This document shows positions 46,895 through 56,272 of a DNA stretch of 64,000 bases, piece after piece; position 1 is the first letter of the stretch, and every line of letters begins with the position of its first letter. This DNA is from Lacicoccus qingdaonensis. GTDB taxonomy: Bacteria > Bacillota > Bacilli > Staphylococcales > Salinicoccaceae. The stretch is taken from contig NZ_FNFY01000007.1 in NCBI RefSeq assembly GCF_900101075.1, positions 1 to 64,000 on the forward strand, written 5' to 3'. Under the pieces are notes generated by a model. The model had not been told where the DNA came from, did no database searches, and saw only the letters and a program-made list of their open reading frames with translations. The translations under genes and the position numbers were made by a program.

Positions 46895-47809
46895 ATGGCA
46901 AAGAGTAATTTGGAAGAAATCTATCAGTTGATTGTAGACGAAACAGAAGCTGTCCTGAAAGACAACAGTGAGATTTCCAGAATTGAAGCATTGATGGAAG
47001 CTTTGCTGACACTTCAGATCGATGACGGTAAATATGAGTATGCAGATTTGAGGAAAGCGGTTCAATTTGCTTATCTGTATCAGCTGAATGAAGAGAGTGT
47101 TCAGGCGAACCATCAGCTGACGCCGGATTCCATCGGATATCTGATAGCGCATCTGGTCGGTCTGTTCAAAGAGAAAGATCATATCAACCTGCTGGATGCC
47201 GGCAGCGGGACAGGTCATCTGTCCATGACGGTCAAGGAACATGTGGATCAGGTTGATTTTCACGGTGTCGAAGTGGACCCTGTACTGTCACGCTTCAATG
47301 TCGCATTGTGTGATTTTCTGAAAGTGCCGATGGATATATACCCACACAATATCATTGAGCCTGCAAAGCTCACAAAAGCGGATATTGCAATCGGTGATCT
47401 GCCGATCGGCTATTATCCTCTGCCGGCTGAAGGTTTTACAACGGCATTCAAAGAGGGAAAAAGTTTTGCGCATCTGCTGATGCTGGAAGCGGCGATGGGT
47501 CATGTCGAGGATGACGGCATCGGTATCTTTGTAGTACCTTCTAATATTCTTGAAGAAAATAATGAAACAATCAAAGAGTTTATATCAACAGAAGCGACAT
47601 TGCTGATGTTTTTAAATTTACCGGACACTTTATTCAAAACAGAAAATATGCACAAATCCATTATTGTATTGAAAAAAGGGTATAAACCGATAGAAGATAT
47701 TGAAGTGCTGGTCGGTGATGTGCCGGATTTCAAAAATGCAGAACAGATGAAATTGTTCCTGGATAGAACGAACACATGGTACGAAACTTATACTAGTAAG
47801 AAAAAGTAG
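46895..47809 (+). CDS. ytxK: SAM-dependent methyltransferase YtxK (N6-DNA-methylase fold)
   Basis: 304 residues. SAM loop [15 protein letters not shown] at about 113-127 and, in place of the adenine-specific NPPY, the motif [10 protein letters not shown]. Resembles the modification subunit of type I systems without target-recognition domains. Substrate unknown; a Bacillus homologue sits between tpx and ackA, same as here. The 46838 frame start is unlikely; GTGGGGATAA supports ATG 46895. ackA begins 8 bases after its stop. Confidence 0.88.
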   Translation: MAKSNLEEIYQLIVDETEAVLKDNSEISRIEALMEALLTLQIDDGKYEYADLRKAVQFAYLYQLNEESVQANHQLTPDSIGYLIAHLVGLFKEKDHINLLDAGSGTGHLSMTVKEHVDQVDFHGVEVDPVLSRFNVALCDFLKVPMDIYPHNIIEPAKLTKADIAIGDLPIGYYPLPAEGFTTAFKEGKSFAHLLMLEAAMGHVEDDGIGIFVVPSNILEENNETIKEFISTEATLLMFLNLPDTLFKTENMHKSIIVLKKGYKPIEDIEVLVGDVPDFKNAEQMKLFLDRTNTWYETYTSKKK

Positions 47810-47817
47810 GTGGGATT

Positions 47818-49011
47818 GTGACGAAAATTATAGCGATGAATGCAGGGAGCTCCTCATTCAAATTTCAGCTTTTTGAAATGCCGGAAGAAGTTGAGATTGC
47901 AAAAGGTCTGGTTGAAAGAATCGGACTTGAAGGCGGTATATTTTCCGTAACTGTTGACGGCGAAAAGAAAGTCCAGGAGCGCGATTTTGATAACCATGAA
48001 GATGCCGTCAATGCCATGCTTGATGAACTGCTGAGATTAGAAGTGATTAATGATATTAATGACATCATCGGGTCCGGCCACAGAGTGGTCCATGGCGGTG
48101 AAACATTTGAAGATTCAGTATTGATCACTGATGAAGTTGTGGAAAAAATTGATGAACTGAGTGAGCTTGCCCCATTACACAACCCTGCAAACCTGATGGG
48201 AATAAACGCATTCAGAGAGCAGCTGCCGGATGTTCCGCACGTTGCAGTATTCGACACATCATTTCATCAGTCGATGCCTGAAAGTTCATACCTATACAGT
48301 TTACCTTACAGTTATTATAAAGAGTACGGCATCAGAAAATACGGCTTTCATGGTACAAGCCATAAATATGTGACCGGCAGAGCGAGTGAAATGCTAGGCA
48401 GGCCGCTTGAAGAGCTGAGACTGATCAGCTGCCACCTTGGGAATGGCGCAAGCATCGCAGCAGTGAAGGGCGGCAAGTCCATCGATACTTCCATGGGGTT
48501 TACACCGCTTGCGGGAGTGACGATGGGCACGCGTTCAGGCAACCTCGACCCTGCATTGATCCCTTATATTATGAAGAAGACCGGAAAAACGGCAACAGAA
48601 GTGCTGAATGTACTGAATAAAGAATCCGGACTGCTCGGAGTCAGTGGTTTTTCCAGCGATTTAAGAGATATAGAAGAAGAGGCTAAAAACGGGAATTCAC
48701 GTGCAGAGCTTGCACTGGATGTTTTTGGAGAAAGAATCCATAAGTATATGGGATCATACGCAACCAGAATGGGCGGACTTGATGCGATTATCTTCACAGC
48801 AGGTGTGGGAGAGAACTCCGATGTCGTCAGAGCCAAAGTTGTTAACGGCCTTGAGTTCATGGGTGTTTATTTTGATGAAACGATGAATGATGTCAAAGGA
48901 CAGGAGAAATTCATCAACCACCCATATTCACCGGTTAAAATTATAATCATCCCGACGAACGAAGAGCTGATGATTGCAAGAGATGTCATGAGAATTACAG
49001 GGATGGAATAA
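47818..49011 (+). CDS. ackA: Acetate kinase
   Basis: 397 residues. ASKHA fold: [13 protein letters not shown], the His-containing [34 protein letters not shown]. Converts acetyl phosphate plus ADP to acetate plus ATP in overflow metabolism. The GTG start follows TAGGTGGGATT. Directly behind ytxK, the order of Bacillus and Staphylococcus. I saw no cre before it; transcription would come from the tpx/ytxK side. Confidence 0.97.
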   Translation: MTKIIAMNAGSSSFKFQLFEMPEEVEIAKGLVERIGLEGGIFSVTVDGEKKVQERDFDNHEDAVNAMLDELLRLEVINDINDIIGSGHRVVHGGETFEDSVLITDEVVEKIDELSELAPLHNPANLMGINAFREQLPDVPHVAVFDTSFHQSMPESSYLYSLPYSYYKEYGIRKYGFHGTSHKYVTGRASEMLGRPLEELRLISCHLGNGASIAAVKGGKSIDTSMGFTPLAGVTMGTRSGNLDPALIPYIMKKTGKTATEVLNVLNKESGLLGVSGFSSDLRDIEEEAKNGNSRAELALDVFGERIHKYMGSYATRMGGLDAIIFTAGVGENSDVVRAKVVNGLEFMGVYFDETMNDVKGQEKFINHPYSPVKIIIIPTNEELMIARDVMRITGME

Positions 49012-49018
49012 AATTATC

Positions 49019-49053
49019 ACGTCTGTCAAACTTGTTTTGGCAGACGTTTTTTA
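49019..49053 (+). terminator. Terminator after ackA
   Basis: ACGTCTGTCAAA and TTTGGCAGACGT pair with one wobble, followed by TTTTT. Confidence 0.9.
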
Positions 49054-49133
49054 GTTTATGGAGAAATTGAGCGAGTATACAATTAACGATCAGTCATCTA
49101 CGAGAATATGTAACATGGGCCTTGATATTATTG

Positions 49134-49147
49134 GAAAAACGTTTTCA
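49134..49147 (+). promoter_or_regulatory. cre-like operator before the small gene pair
   Basis: GAAAAACGTTTTCA agrees at 12 of 14 positions with the cre consensus. It lies 26 bases before the start at 49173 and follows a TTGATA -35-like box, so binding would block transcription. Inference from sequence pattern. Confidence 0.5.
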
Positions 49148-49172
49148 AAATATTTTAAGAGAGGGTATGGAT

Positions 49173-49448
49173 ATGAATAGAGAAGAGATCGTTAATATGT
49201 TTGAGAAAAGTATAGATGTGGACAGTGCTGATGCCGAGCAGAATTATTCCGAATGCAGTAAGGTGCTTGATAGAATCCTTTTGGAAGTTGAAGATTATAA
49301 GAAAAGCCTGGAAGCAAAAGGTATAGAATTACACGTGAACCGAAGTGAAAAGAATCTGCAGGCGACGGATTATGGCCTCGATACTGTAATCAATGTAGAG
49401 GGAATTAAAGAAAAAAATAGAAATTTTATTCAGAAAGAATATGGTTGA
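49173..49448 (+). CDS. Small hypothetical protein (91 aa), first of a coupled pair
   Basis: 91 residues beginning MNREEIVNMFEKSIDV, acidic and helical, with a DRILLEVEDYKKSLEAKG central helix. ATG 49173 is well spaced from AAGAGAGGG; a longer frame starts at 49122. Its last 8 bases overlap the next tiny gene. The last codons and stop (TGA at 49446-49448) lie within that gene's start. No family recognised; the pair geometry recalls two-gene modules but nothing proves a toxin-antitoxin function. Confidence 0.6.
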   Translation: MNREEIVNMFEKSIDVDSADAEQNYSECSKVLDRILLEVEDYKKSLEAKGIELHVNRSEKNLQATDYGLDTVINVEGIKEKNRNFIQKEYG

Positions 49449-49608
49449 ATTTGAACTGAAAGTCCGTGATACGGCTTATATTTTACCGGTGGATAAGGCG
49501 TCTGACGATGAGATTTATGTAGTGGAGGACACTCAGGAAATCAACAGCATGTCTTACGGTGAATTCATCGATATGGTCATGCTGAAACTTCTGGGTGAAG
49601 AAGAATAA
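49441..49608 (+). CDS. Very small hypothetical protein (55 aa), second of a coupled pair
   Basis: 55 residues, MVEFELKVRDTAYILPV to KLLGEEE, acidic, predicted beta hairpin followed by helix. It has no ribosome site of its own beyond CAGAAAGAA; the ATG at 49441 overlaps the end of the preceding gene (ATGGTTGA), so translation is probably by reinitiation. Both genes end before a strong bidirectional terminator. Function unknown. Confidence 0.55.
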   Translation: MVEFELKVRDTAYILPVDKASDDEIYVVEDTQEINSMSYGEFIDMVMLKLLGEEE

Positions 49609-49632
49609 TAACCACAGGTTAAAGAAGACATT

Positions 49633-49659
49633 AAAAAAAGCCCCTTAGGGCTTTTTTGT
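49633..49659. terminator. Bidirectional terminator
   Basis: AAAAAGCCC-CTTA-GGGCTTTTT between the small pair and the universal stress gene, with A- and T-runs on both sides. Confidence 0.92.
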
Positions 49660-49661
49660 TT

Positions 49662-50171
49662 TTACTCGACGTTCTCTTCGCTTTCAGAAACAAGTTCTTC
49701 TGTAGCGACAGTCGTTTCAAAGTCTTCTGGAATGTTTTCAGTTCTGACGACTAATACATCAATATGAGCATGTCTTACAATTGCTTCCGATACTGAACCA
49801 ACGATGAAACGCTCTACTGCGTTCAGACCGGAGGAACCACATATGATGACGTCGGCGCCTGTTTTTTCAACTGCTTTTTTAGGAATGATCGCTTTTGGTG
49901 AACCGTAATCAATGATTTTATCCACTTCAGTGATCCCTTTTTCAAGAGCCAACGCTTCATAACCGTCTAATAACTTTTTGGCGAATTCATTCGCCCGATC
50001 TGAAATTGAACGGTCGTAGGCTTCAACTGATGCAAATGAGCGGGTATCAATAATGTTGATGATACTGAGTTTTGCATTATTACGCTTGGCTGCTCCCAAT
50101 GCTTTGTGGAATGCCCACTCTGCTTCTCTGGACCCGTCAACTGCGATTAAAATGTTTTTGTATTCTACCAT
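49662..50171 (-). CDS. Universal stress protein (UspA family)
   Basis: 169 residues. The ATP-binding USP pattern is intact: ILIAVDGSREAEWAF at the N-terminus and VIICGSSGLNAVERFIVGSVSEAIVRHA, in pieces GSSGLNAVERF and GSVSEA. The tail is acidic. The promoter (TTGTCA, 17 bases, TATAAT) is clear upstream, and AAAGGGG precedes the ATG. Usually a stress and stationary-phase protein in staphylococci; here next to ackA and ald, as in relatives. Confidence 0.93.
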   Translation of the reverse strand: MVEYKNILIAVDGSREAEWAFHKALGAAKRNNAKLSIINIIDTRSFASVEAYDRSISDRANEFAKKLLDGYEALALEKGITEVDKIIDYGSPKAIIPKKAVEKTGADVIICGSSGLNAVERFIVGSVSEAIVRHAHIDVLVVRTENIPEDFETTVATEELVSESEENVE

Positions 50172-50222
50172 AATGTGAAACCCCTTTCATGTACGTTGAT
50201 TGAATATATCTTCCTTATCTAT

Positions 50223-50251
50223 ATTATAACTTGTATTGTGAATATTGACAA
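50223..50251 (-). promoter_or_regulatory. Promoter of the universal stress gene
   Basis: Reverse strand TTGTCA (50246-50251) and TATAAT (50223-50228), 17 bases apart, near consensus. Confidence 0.7.
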
Positions 50252-50330
50252 TAATCTCTAACTCTCAATCATGACGAATTTAAGAACTCGTGATACAATT
50301 GATTCAATTATAGAAGGGAGATGTTTTAGA

Positions 50331-51443
50331 TTGATAATAGGTGTACCTAAGGAGATTAAGAATAATGAAAGCAGAGTAGGTTTGACACCTGGCGGGGTGC
50401 ATGCATTTGTGACTGGGGGGCATACTGTAAAGGTGGAGTCCGGTGCAGGGTCTGCTTCTTATTTCGAAGATCAGGATTACATAGATGCGGGAGCTGAAAT
50501 AGCAGGTTCTGCAGGCGAGGCATGGGATGCTGAAATGATCGTCAAGGTCAAGGAACCTTTGAAGGAAGAATACGATTTTTTCAAAGAGGGCATGATACTC
50601 TATACATTCCTTCACCTTGCTCCGGAAGTTGAATTGACTAAAGCTTTACTGGAAAAGAAAGTCGTTTCAATCGCATATGAAACAATCCAGGCACCGAACG
50701 GCTCGTTACCTCTCCTTGCTCCGATGAGTGAAGTTGCCGGAAGAATGGCAACACAAATTGGAAGCGAATTCTTACAGAAGACGAAAGGCGGTAAAGGTAT
50801 ACTGCTTGCAGGTGTCCCAGGGGTGGAACGTGCAACGGTGACGATCATCGGTGGCGGCATGGCCGGTACAAACGCTGCTAAAATGGCAATCGGACTTGGT
50901 GCAAGAGTCAATGTAATTGATCTCAATCCACAACGTCTGAGAGAGCTTGACGACTTGTTCGGTTCAGGCATCCAGACGATGATGTCATCACCGCTCAACA
51001 TTTCCAACGCAGTTAAAGAAAGTGACCTTGTCATCGGGGCGGTACTCATCCCGGGTGCAAAAGCGCCAAAACTTGTCACTGAAGAAATGGTGAAAACGAT
51101 GAACCCGGGATCTGTAGTCATTGATATCGCGATTGACCAAGGCGGTATTTTTGAAACGACGGATAAAGTCACGACGCATGATGACCCGACTTATATAAAA
51201 CATGAAGTGGTTCACTACGCAGTGGCGAATATGCCAGGTGCAGTGCCGCGTACATCAACCATCGCATTGACAAATGCAACGATGAACCTGGGTGTCCAGA
51301 TTGCGGGCAAGGGCTACAAAAAAGCTGCAGAAGACAATCCGATGCTGCTTGGCGGTTTCAACACGCTGGACGGCCACGTAACATACAAAGCAGTCGCTGA
51401 AGCGCAAAATCTTGAATACACAGACGTAACAGAATTACTGTAA
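50331..51443 (+). CDS. ald: Alanine dehydrogenase
   Basis: 370 residues. Reversible NAD-dependent deamination of L-alanine to pyruvate. N-terminal [22 protein letters not shown] in parts, active-site Lys in [15 protein letters not shown] fold [19 protein letters not shown] in part, and [14 protein letters not shown]. Start: the frame opens at 50271, but residues before IIGVPKEIK do not fit the family; TTG 50331 follows GAAGGGAG and gives the usual length. Divergent from the stress gene; own terminator. Confidence 0.95.
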   Translation: MIIGVPKEIKNNESRVGLTPGGVHAFVTGGHTVKVESGAGSASYFEDQDYIDAGAEIAGSAGEAWDAEMIVKVKEPLKEEYDFFKEGMILYTFLHLAPEVELTKALLEKKVVSIAYETIQAPNGSLPLLAPMSEVAGRMATQIGSEFLQKTKGGKGILLAGVPGVERATVTIIGGGMAGTNAAKMAIGLGARVNVIDLNPQRLRELDDLFGSGIQTMMSSPLNISNAVKESDLVIGAVLIPGAKAPKLVTEEMVKTMNPGSVVIDIAIDQGGIFETTDKVTTHDDPTYIKHEVVHYAVANMPGAVPRTSTIALTNATMNLGVQIAGKGYKKAAEDNPMLLGGFNTLDGHVTYKAVAEAQNLEYTDVTELL

Positions 51444-51445
51444 AC

Positions 51446-51487
51446 AAAAACCGGGCAGTCACCTGAAATAATGACTGCCCGGTTTTT
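51446..51487. terminator. Terminator between ald and the next reverse gene
   Basis: AAAAACCGGGCAGTCA pairs with TGACTGCCCGGTTTTT, a 16-base stem flanked by A- and T-runs. Confidence 0.93.
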
Positions 51488-51510
51488 AAATGATCACAGA
51501 AAAATGGCTT

Positions 51511-52089
51511 TTAAGGATGAATGTAGACCATATCGAAAGGAATGCTTTTGGTCAGTTCATCGCGTTTCTCTTCTGAAGATACCACCGGAATGATTTCAAT
51601 CCTTTTTTTGGCATGGATTTTTAATTTGGCCAGCGGCTGCAGTTCACTGTAATTATTAAAATCGATATGTCTGATGTCGAACATTACGCCGGAGACGTCG
51701 TATTCGATGAGTTCATCCAGAATCTGGCTCTGCCTGAAATACGGGATTTTTGAAAATGAAGGCCCGATAATGAAGTGCCTGTCGCCGATCAGTTTGGATA
51801 ATTCATTGACGAACATCGAATCGATATGATGGTGGTTGTCTGTGAATATCTGATCTGTTATATAACCGTCGACATTTTTGAAGTGTTTTATCGTTTCGAA
51901 AATGATGTTCTTATGCATAAAAACATCATTTTCCTCCAGATGATCGACACTTGTGAAAATTTCAACATCAGGGTTCAGGGCCCTCAGCATATCAGGAAGG
52001 GCCGGGTTGGGAGCATTGAAATTGTGCTGGGACATCACCACAGATGGATGTTCCGTATTTAGACTGTGAATGTGAAACAGTGTTTTCAT
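51511..52089 (-). CDS. Conserved-looking hypothetical protein (192 aa)
   Basis: About 192 residues, starting MKTLFHIHSLNTEHPS. Strand-helix alternation is visible: VDGYITDQIF, RHFIIGPSFS, VSGVMFDIRH, IEIIPVVSSE and FDMVYIHP, suggesting part of a TIM-like barrel, with many His/Asp. The start GTG 52098 is less likely than ATG 52089, which has GAGGTG six bases before it. No family recognised; convergent with ald. Confidence 0.6.
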   Translation of the reverse strand: MKTLFHIHSLNTEHPSVVMSQHNFNAPNPALPDMLRALNPDVEIFTSVDHLEENDVFMHKNIIFETIKHFKNVDGYITDQIFTDNHHHIDSMFVNELSKLIGDRHFIIGPSFSKIPYFRQSQILDELIEYDVSGVMFDIRHIDFNNYSELQPLAKLKIHAKKRIEIIPVVSSEEKRDELTKSIPFDMVYIHP

Positions 52090-52216
52090 TTTATTCACCT
52101 CGAGAATATATTAACATATACTCGGTTGGAATCAGATGATTATAATTCCTAGTTATTTGATATGCAAAATGATTTCATATATAATTTTAATGACTCTGAT
52201 ATAAAGGTGATAAAAA

Positions 52217-53134
52217 ATGACACGATATAATGATATGACTGAATTGATTGGGAACACACCGGCAGTGAAACTGAACAGCGTCGTGCCGGAAGACTGTGCA
52301 GATATTTTTGTGAAATTGGAATTCTTCAACCCGAGCAGAAGTGTGAAGGACCGTGCAGCCTATAATATGATCAGGAAGGCTGAAGAAGACGGCATCATCA
52401 AGCCGGGAGACACTCTGATAGAGCCGACAAGCGGCAATACGGGGATCGGCCTTGCGATGAATGCTGCTGCAAAAGGATACAGAGCAATTTTTGTACTGCC
52501 CGATAATATGACTGAAGAACGAATCAACCTGCTGAAAGCATACGGTGCGGAAGTGGTTCTCACTCCGAGCGATGAGAAAATGCCGGGTGCAATCAAAAAG
52601 GCAAAGGAACTGAAGGAAGAAATTCCGAATGCCTTCATACCGCAGCAGTTTGAAAACTATGCGAACCCGGATATTCACAGAACGACGACGGCGCTTGAAA
52701 TAATGGCGCAGATGGACAATGATCTGGATGGGTTTGTGGCAACTTCAGGCACCGGCGGCACAATAACAGGTACAGGTGAAACGCTGAAGAAAAAACTGCC
52801 GGTCCTGCATGTCGCTGTCGTCGAGCCCAGCGGCTCACCGGTATTGTCCGGAGGACAGCCGGGCAAGCACAAACTTGTCGGTACTTCCCCTGGCTTTGTA
52901 CCGATCATTCTGAACGAGGATGTATATGATGAGATCATCCAGATTGATGATGATGATGCGGTGAATATGTTCAGGAGGCTGGCCAAAGAAGAGGGGCTCT
53001 TTGTCGGACCGTCGGCGGCAGCGGCTGTACATGCAGCAATCATGGTCGGCAAAAAGCTCGGCAAAGGCAAAAGGGTGCTGTGTATCGCACCGGACTCCGG
53101 TGAGAGATACTTGAGCATGGGACTGATCGAATAG
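52217..53134 (+). CDS. Cysteine synthase family protein (CysK/CysM-like)
   Basis: 305 residues, PLP fold-type II. PLP lysine K44 in PSRSVKDRAAYN, TSGNTGIGLAMNAAAKGY (phosphate loop, quoted in part), GTGGTITGTGE, and PDSGERYLSMG near the end. O-acetylserine sulfhydrylase activity is likely; a cystathionine beta-synthase-like or O-phosphoserine use is not excluded. Start supported by AAAGGTGAT. A GNAT gene follows after 42 bases. Confidence 0.9.
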   Translation: MTRYNDMTELIGNTPAVKLNSVVPEDCADIFVKLEFFNPSRSVKDRAAYNMIRKAEEDGIIKPGDTLIEPTSGNTGIGLAMNAAAKGYRAIFVLPDNMTEERINLLKAYGAEVVLTPSDEKMPGAIKKAKELKEEIPNAFIPQQFENYANPDIHRTTTALEIMAQMDNDLDGFVATSGTGGTITGTGETLKKKLPVLHVAVVEPSGSPVLSGGQPGKHKLVGTSPGFVPIILNEDVYDEIIQIDDDDAVNMFRRLAKEEGLFVGPSAAAAVHAAIMVGKKLGKGKRVLCIAPDSGERYLSMGLIE

Positions 53135-53176
53135 TACGGTTTTTATTTTAAAGATTCGCTTTAAGGAGAGTTTTAA

Positions 53177-53704
53177 ATGCTGGAAAAGCTGGACGAAACA
53201 GATTTTGATGAAATATTTAAAATATTGGAAGAGGCGTTCCCGCCAAGTGAACGCCGTACAAAATCGGATCAGAGAAAACTCATGGAGTTGGAAGAGTATA
53301 CAGTATTCGGCTTGAAGGAAAGCGGCGATCTGATCGGTATTGTGGCGGAATGGGAAGGGCCGGAGTATCGTTTTGTCGAACATTTTGCAGTGGATGAAGC
53401 ATACCGGGGCAATGGGACCGGCTCGAAGCTGCTAGATGACTATAATGGCTTGAGCGGCAAGCCCGTTGTGCTGGAGGTCGAACCGCCTGAAAATGATATC
53501 CAAAAGAAGCGCATCAGGTTTTATAAGAGAAACGACTATCATTTGACGGAGTACAGCTATGTCCAGCCGACGATCAATGCGGATATTAAAGGTGTGCCGC
53601 TGGTTTTGATGACATACCCCGACCAATTGACTGACGACCGGTTTTTATCGATTAAAGATTGGCTGTTCAGCACCGTATATAATAAAGAAAAAATGATTAA
53701 ATAA
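53177..53704 (+). CDS. GNAT family N-acetyltransferase
   Basis: 175 residues; acetyl-CoA loop as VDEAYRGNGTGSKLLDDY (RGNGTG pattern), upstream strand FVEHFAVDEAYRG, later FYKRNDYHLTEYSY. Related to ElaA/YitI-like small acetyltransferases. AGGAGAGTT precedes the ATG. Possibly cotranscribed with the cysteine-synthase-like gene; substrate unknown. Confidence 0.83.
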   Translation: MLEKLDETDFDEIFKILEEAFPPSERRTKSDQRKLMELEEYTVFGLKESGDLIGIVAEWEGPEYRFVEHFAVDEAYRGNGTGSKLLDDYNGLSGKPVVLEVEPPENDIQKKRIRFYKRNDYHLTEYSYVQPTINADIKGVPLVLMTYPDQLTDDRFLSIKDWLFSTVYNKEKMIK

Positions 53705-53754
53705 CCCATCTTTAGGGAAGAGTTTAAAAACAATCTCTTTGGAGGGAAAAATTC

Positions 53755-54438
53755 ATGAATATTAGTTTTCATGGTCATTCTATTGTCTTAATTGAAAATA
53801 ACGGTAAAAAAGCGATTATTGATCCGTTTATCAACGGTAATGAATTGACGGATTTAAAAGTGGATGATGTTAAAGTCGATTATATTATTTTGACGCATGG
53901 TCATAACGACCATGTGGGCGATACGATTGAGATTGCCAAAAATAATAATGCGACTGTCATCGCACCTGTCGAGCTTGCAGATCTGATGGACCAGAATGGT
54001 GTTGAAGCGGTCGGTATGAATATCGGCGGCACTGTCGACTTTGAAGCAGGGACCGTCAAAATGGTCCATGCATTCCATTCATCCAGCTTTACGCATGATG
54101 ATGGAACAATCCAGTATACAGGCATGCCGACCGGCCTCATACTGAATGTTGACGGCAAGAAAATCTACCATGCCGGAGATACGGGTCTGTTCGGCGACAT
54201 GAAACTGATCAGTGAAGTCAACGGGCCGATCGACCTGCTGTTTGTGCCGGTCGGTGATCACTTCACAATGGGCATAGATGATGCTTCTTATGCATCGAAT
54301 GAGCTCATCAAACCGGGCATCGTCGTTCCGGTACACTATGACACGTTCCCACCGATCAAAGCAGATACCGGCAAATTCAAAGAAAAAGTGAACGCGGACT
54401 GCCAGGTGCTCAAACCCGGGGAATCCGTTAAATTTTAA
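53755..54438 (+). CDS. ytkL: Metal-dependent hydrolase, UPF0173 (YtkL)
   Basis: 227 residues, metallo-beta-lactamase fold. The metal motif is ILTHGHNDHVGDT (HxHxDH), with further His in YHAGDTGLFGDM and VPVHYDTF. The exact substrate is not known; YtkL-like proteins are conserved beside ytoI and nrnA in Bacillales, as here. TTGGAGGGAAAA precedes the ATG. A strong terminator follows. Confidence 0.92.
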   Translation: MNISFHGHSIVLIENNGKKAIIDPFINGNELTDLKVDDVKVDYIILTHGHNDHVGDTIEIAKNNNATVIAPVELADLMDQNGVEAVGMNIGGTVDFEAGTVKMVHAFHSSSFTHDDGTIQYTGMPTGLILNVDGKKIYHAGDTGLFGDMKLISEVNGPIDLLFVPVGDHFTMGIDDASYASNELIKPGIVVPVHYDTFPPIKADTGKFKEKVNADCQVLKPGESVKF

Positions 54439-54455
54439 TGAATGGTATTATTGAT

Positions 54456-54483
54456 GACCTGCAGTACTGCAGGTCTTTTTTTT
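54456..54483 (+). terminator. Terminator after ytkL
   Basis: The perfect 20-base palindrome GACCTGCAGT-ACTGCAGGTC is followed by a run of T. Confidence 0.88.
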
Positions 54484-54541
54484 ATGGGTCTTTATTATAA
54501 AAAAGGTCTTAAATTCAGTATAATGGTCTTAAGGTGATGAA

Positions 54542-55807
54542 ATGGCTAAATCAAAATTGGAAATAATTATAGAATATATCAAAGGTCTGCCGGAAGGCAC
54601 GAAAATTTCGGTGAGGCAGGTGTCGAGCTACCTGGGTGTGTCGGAAGGGACGAGTTACCGGGCGATTAAACAGGCGGAAAAAGAGGGTCTGGTCAAGACC
54701 ATCGAGCGTGTCGGCACGATACGGATCATCAAACAAGAGGACCATATCGTCGGCAACCTGACTTTTGAACAGGTGAACCGTGTGATCCAGGGGACGGTGC
54801 TCACTGGCGCAGCTTATTTGAACCGTGAAATCAGCCGGTTTATCATCGGGGCGATGAGGACCGAGGAAATCGAGAAATATTTGGAAGACAGTGCATTTCT
54901 CATTGTCGGCAATCGTGAGGACGCCCAGCTGAGAGCAATCAATAATGGGGCCGGTATTTTAATTACCGGCGGTTTCGGCGCTTCGAGGGAAATTTTGAAA
55001 AAGGCTGAAGCGAGCGGGGTCCCGGTAATTTCCACAGAACACGATACTTTCAGCATCGCGTCCATCATTCACCGGGAACTGTACAGTCTGTCACTGATCA
55101 GCGAGGTCATTACCGCGAATGATCTGATGATCAAGCAGAGCGATTATTCCATCGATCTGAACGGTGATTACTCCCGTTTCGTCTCCAATGATAAAATCAC
55201 TTTTTTAGTCGATGGTGACAGATTTCTTGGCACTTTAAGATCGCAGGATATCCACTCCATCAATAGGGATAACTATAAAAATTATTTGCATCATGATATC
55301 CATGTTCTGCCGAATACGACGATTCAGAGCCTCAGGCAGCTGATGACATGGCACCAGCTGAACATCATGCCCGTAGTCAGTGAATCCCAGCGGTTTGTCG
55401 GCGTCGTCCACCGGAGAGACGTGTTTAAAGACATCACGCCGCACAAGCTGAAGACGGGCATGTCGACAGAAGAGATCATTGACCGTGAAATAACAATCAA
55501 GGAAGATTCCATCCATATGAAAGTGCTGCCCTTTATGACGGATGAATTCGGCACGCTCACCCAGACGGGGTTCATGCGTCTTGTCGAGCGGATGCTCATG
55601 ACACTGCTGAACGATTACGACATCATGAACTACCATATCGACTCCATGAACATGACAAACTTGAAACTTGTGCAAATCAACCAGCATATCCAGCTGAAAG
55701 GCGAAATCCTCGATCTCGGCGGCCAGTATATCAAACTCGAAATCAGGACGGTCACAGACGGCACCGTCTATAACAAAGTCGGCATCATGGTGCAGTATTT
55801 CAAATAA
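54542..55807 (+). CDS. ytoI: YtoI: HTH + DRTGG + CBS + hotdog domain protein (SpxR-like)
   Basis: 421 residues. An N-terminal winged helix (4-65: SVRQVSSYLGVSEGTSYRAI) implies DNA binding; DRTGG-like region (70-180) contains ILITGGFGASREILKKA; CBS pair (200-315) has MPVVSESQRFVGVVHRRD; the C-terminal hotdog domain (about 320-420). Relatives sense adenine nucleotides or acyl groups; in streptococci the SpxR homologue controls spxB. A short spacer follows ytkL. DNA targets unknown. Confidence 0.88.
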   Translation: MAKSKLEIIIEYIKGLPEGTKISVRQVSSYLGVSEGTSYRAIKQAEKEGLVKTIERVGTIRIIKQEDHIVGNLTFEQVNRVIQGTVLTGAAYLNREISRFIIGAMRTEEIEKYLEDSAFLIVGNREDAQLRAINNGAGILITGGFGASREILKKAEASGVPVISTEHDTFSIASIIHRELYSLSLISEVITANDLMIKQSDYSIDLNGDYSRFVSNDKITFLVDGDRFLGTLRSQDIHSINRDNYKNYLHHDIHVLPNTTIQSLRQLMTWHQLNIMPVVSESQRFVGVVHRRDVFKDITPHKLKTGMSTEEIIDREITIKEDSIHMKVLPFMTDEFGTLTQTGFMRLVERMLMTLLNDYDIMNYHIDSMNMTNLKLVQINQHIQLKGEILDLGGQYIKLEIRTVTDGTVYNKVGIMVQYFK

Positions 55808-55842
55808 AAAACCGGCAGATCATAAAATCTGCCGGTCCTTTT
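55807..55842. terminator. Terminator between ytoI and ytpI
   Basis: AAAACCGGCAGAT pairs with ATCTGCCGGT, with A- and T-rich flanks. Confidence 0.88.
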
Positions 55843-56196
55843 CTACTTGTTCCTGCCTTTGTTTTTCTCAAATTCTTCCCAGGCTTTTTCTTCAATCGGC
55901 AGGTTTCCTTTAAACTTTTTACGTGCTTTGTTGAAATACCAGATATTATAAGCACCAATGAGGATAAAGATAATACCGACAATGTAGGAAACTGCCGTAC
56001 CGAACTGAATGATTGAATTGAGTCCGAAACTGAGCATCATGATACCCAGCCAGATTCTTGAAATACTGTTGTAGTAAACAGTACGCACTTCACGGTTGGT
56101 ACGGAACTGCCTGATTTTGTACAGTATGAACATGAAGAGTGAGACTAACAAAAGTGTGACAAGTGCTGAAACGATTATTTGATACGCTAGTTCCAT
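55843..56196 (-). CDS. ytpI: YtpI-family membrane protein
   Basis: 117 residues, three hydrophobic helices (IIVSALVTLLLVSLFMFILY, ISRIWLGIMMLSFGLNSII, AVSYIVGIIFILIGAYNIWYF) and a charged cytosolic tail. Matches the YtpI family found between ytoI and nrnA in Bacillus. Role unknown. GGAATGGAGTTGTAACC precedes the ATG. Divergent from nrnA. Confidence 0.82.
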   Translation of the reverse strand: MELAYQIIVSALVTLLLVSLFMFILYKIRQFRTNREVRTVYYNSISRIWLGIMMLSFGLNSIIQFGTAVSYIVGIIFILIGAYNIWYFNKARKKFKGNLPIEEKAWEEFEKNKGRNK

Positions 56197-56272
56197 CGGT
56201 TACAACTCCATTCCTCATGTAGTATAATATTTTATAATTACTTAGTAAATCATTTTAAAGGGAGAATTCACA

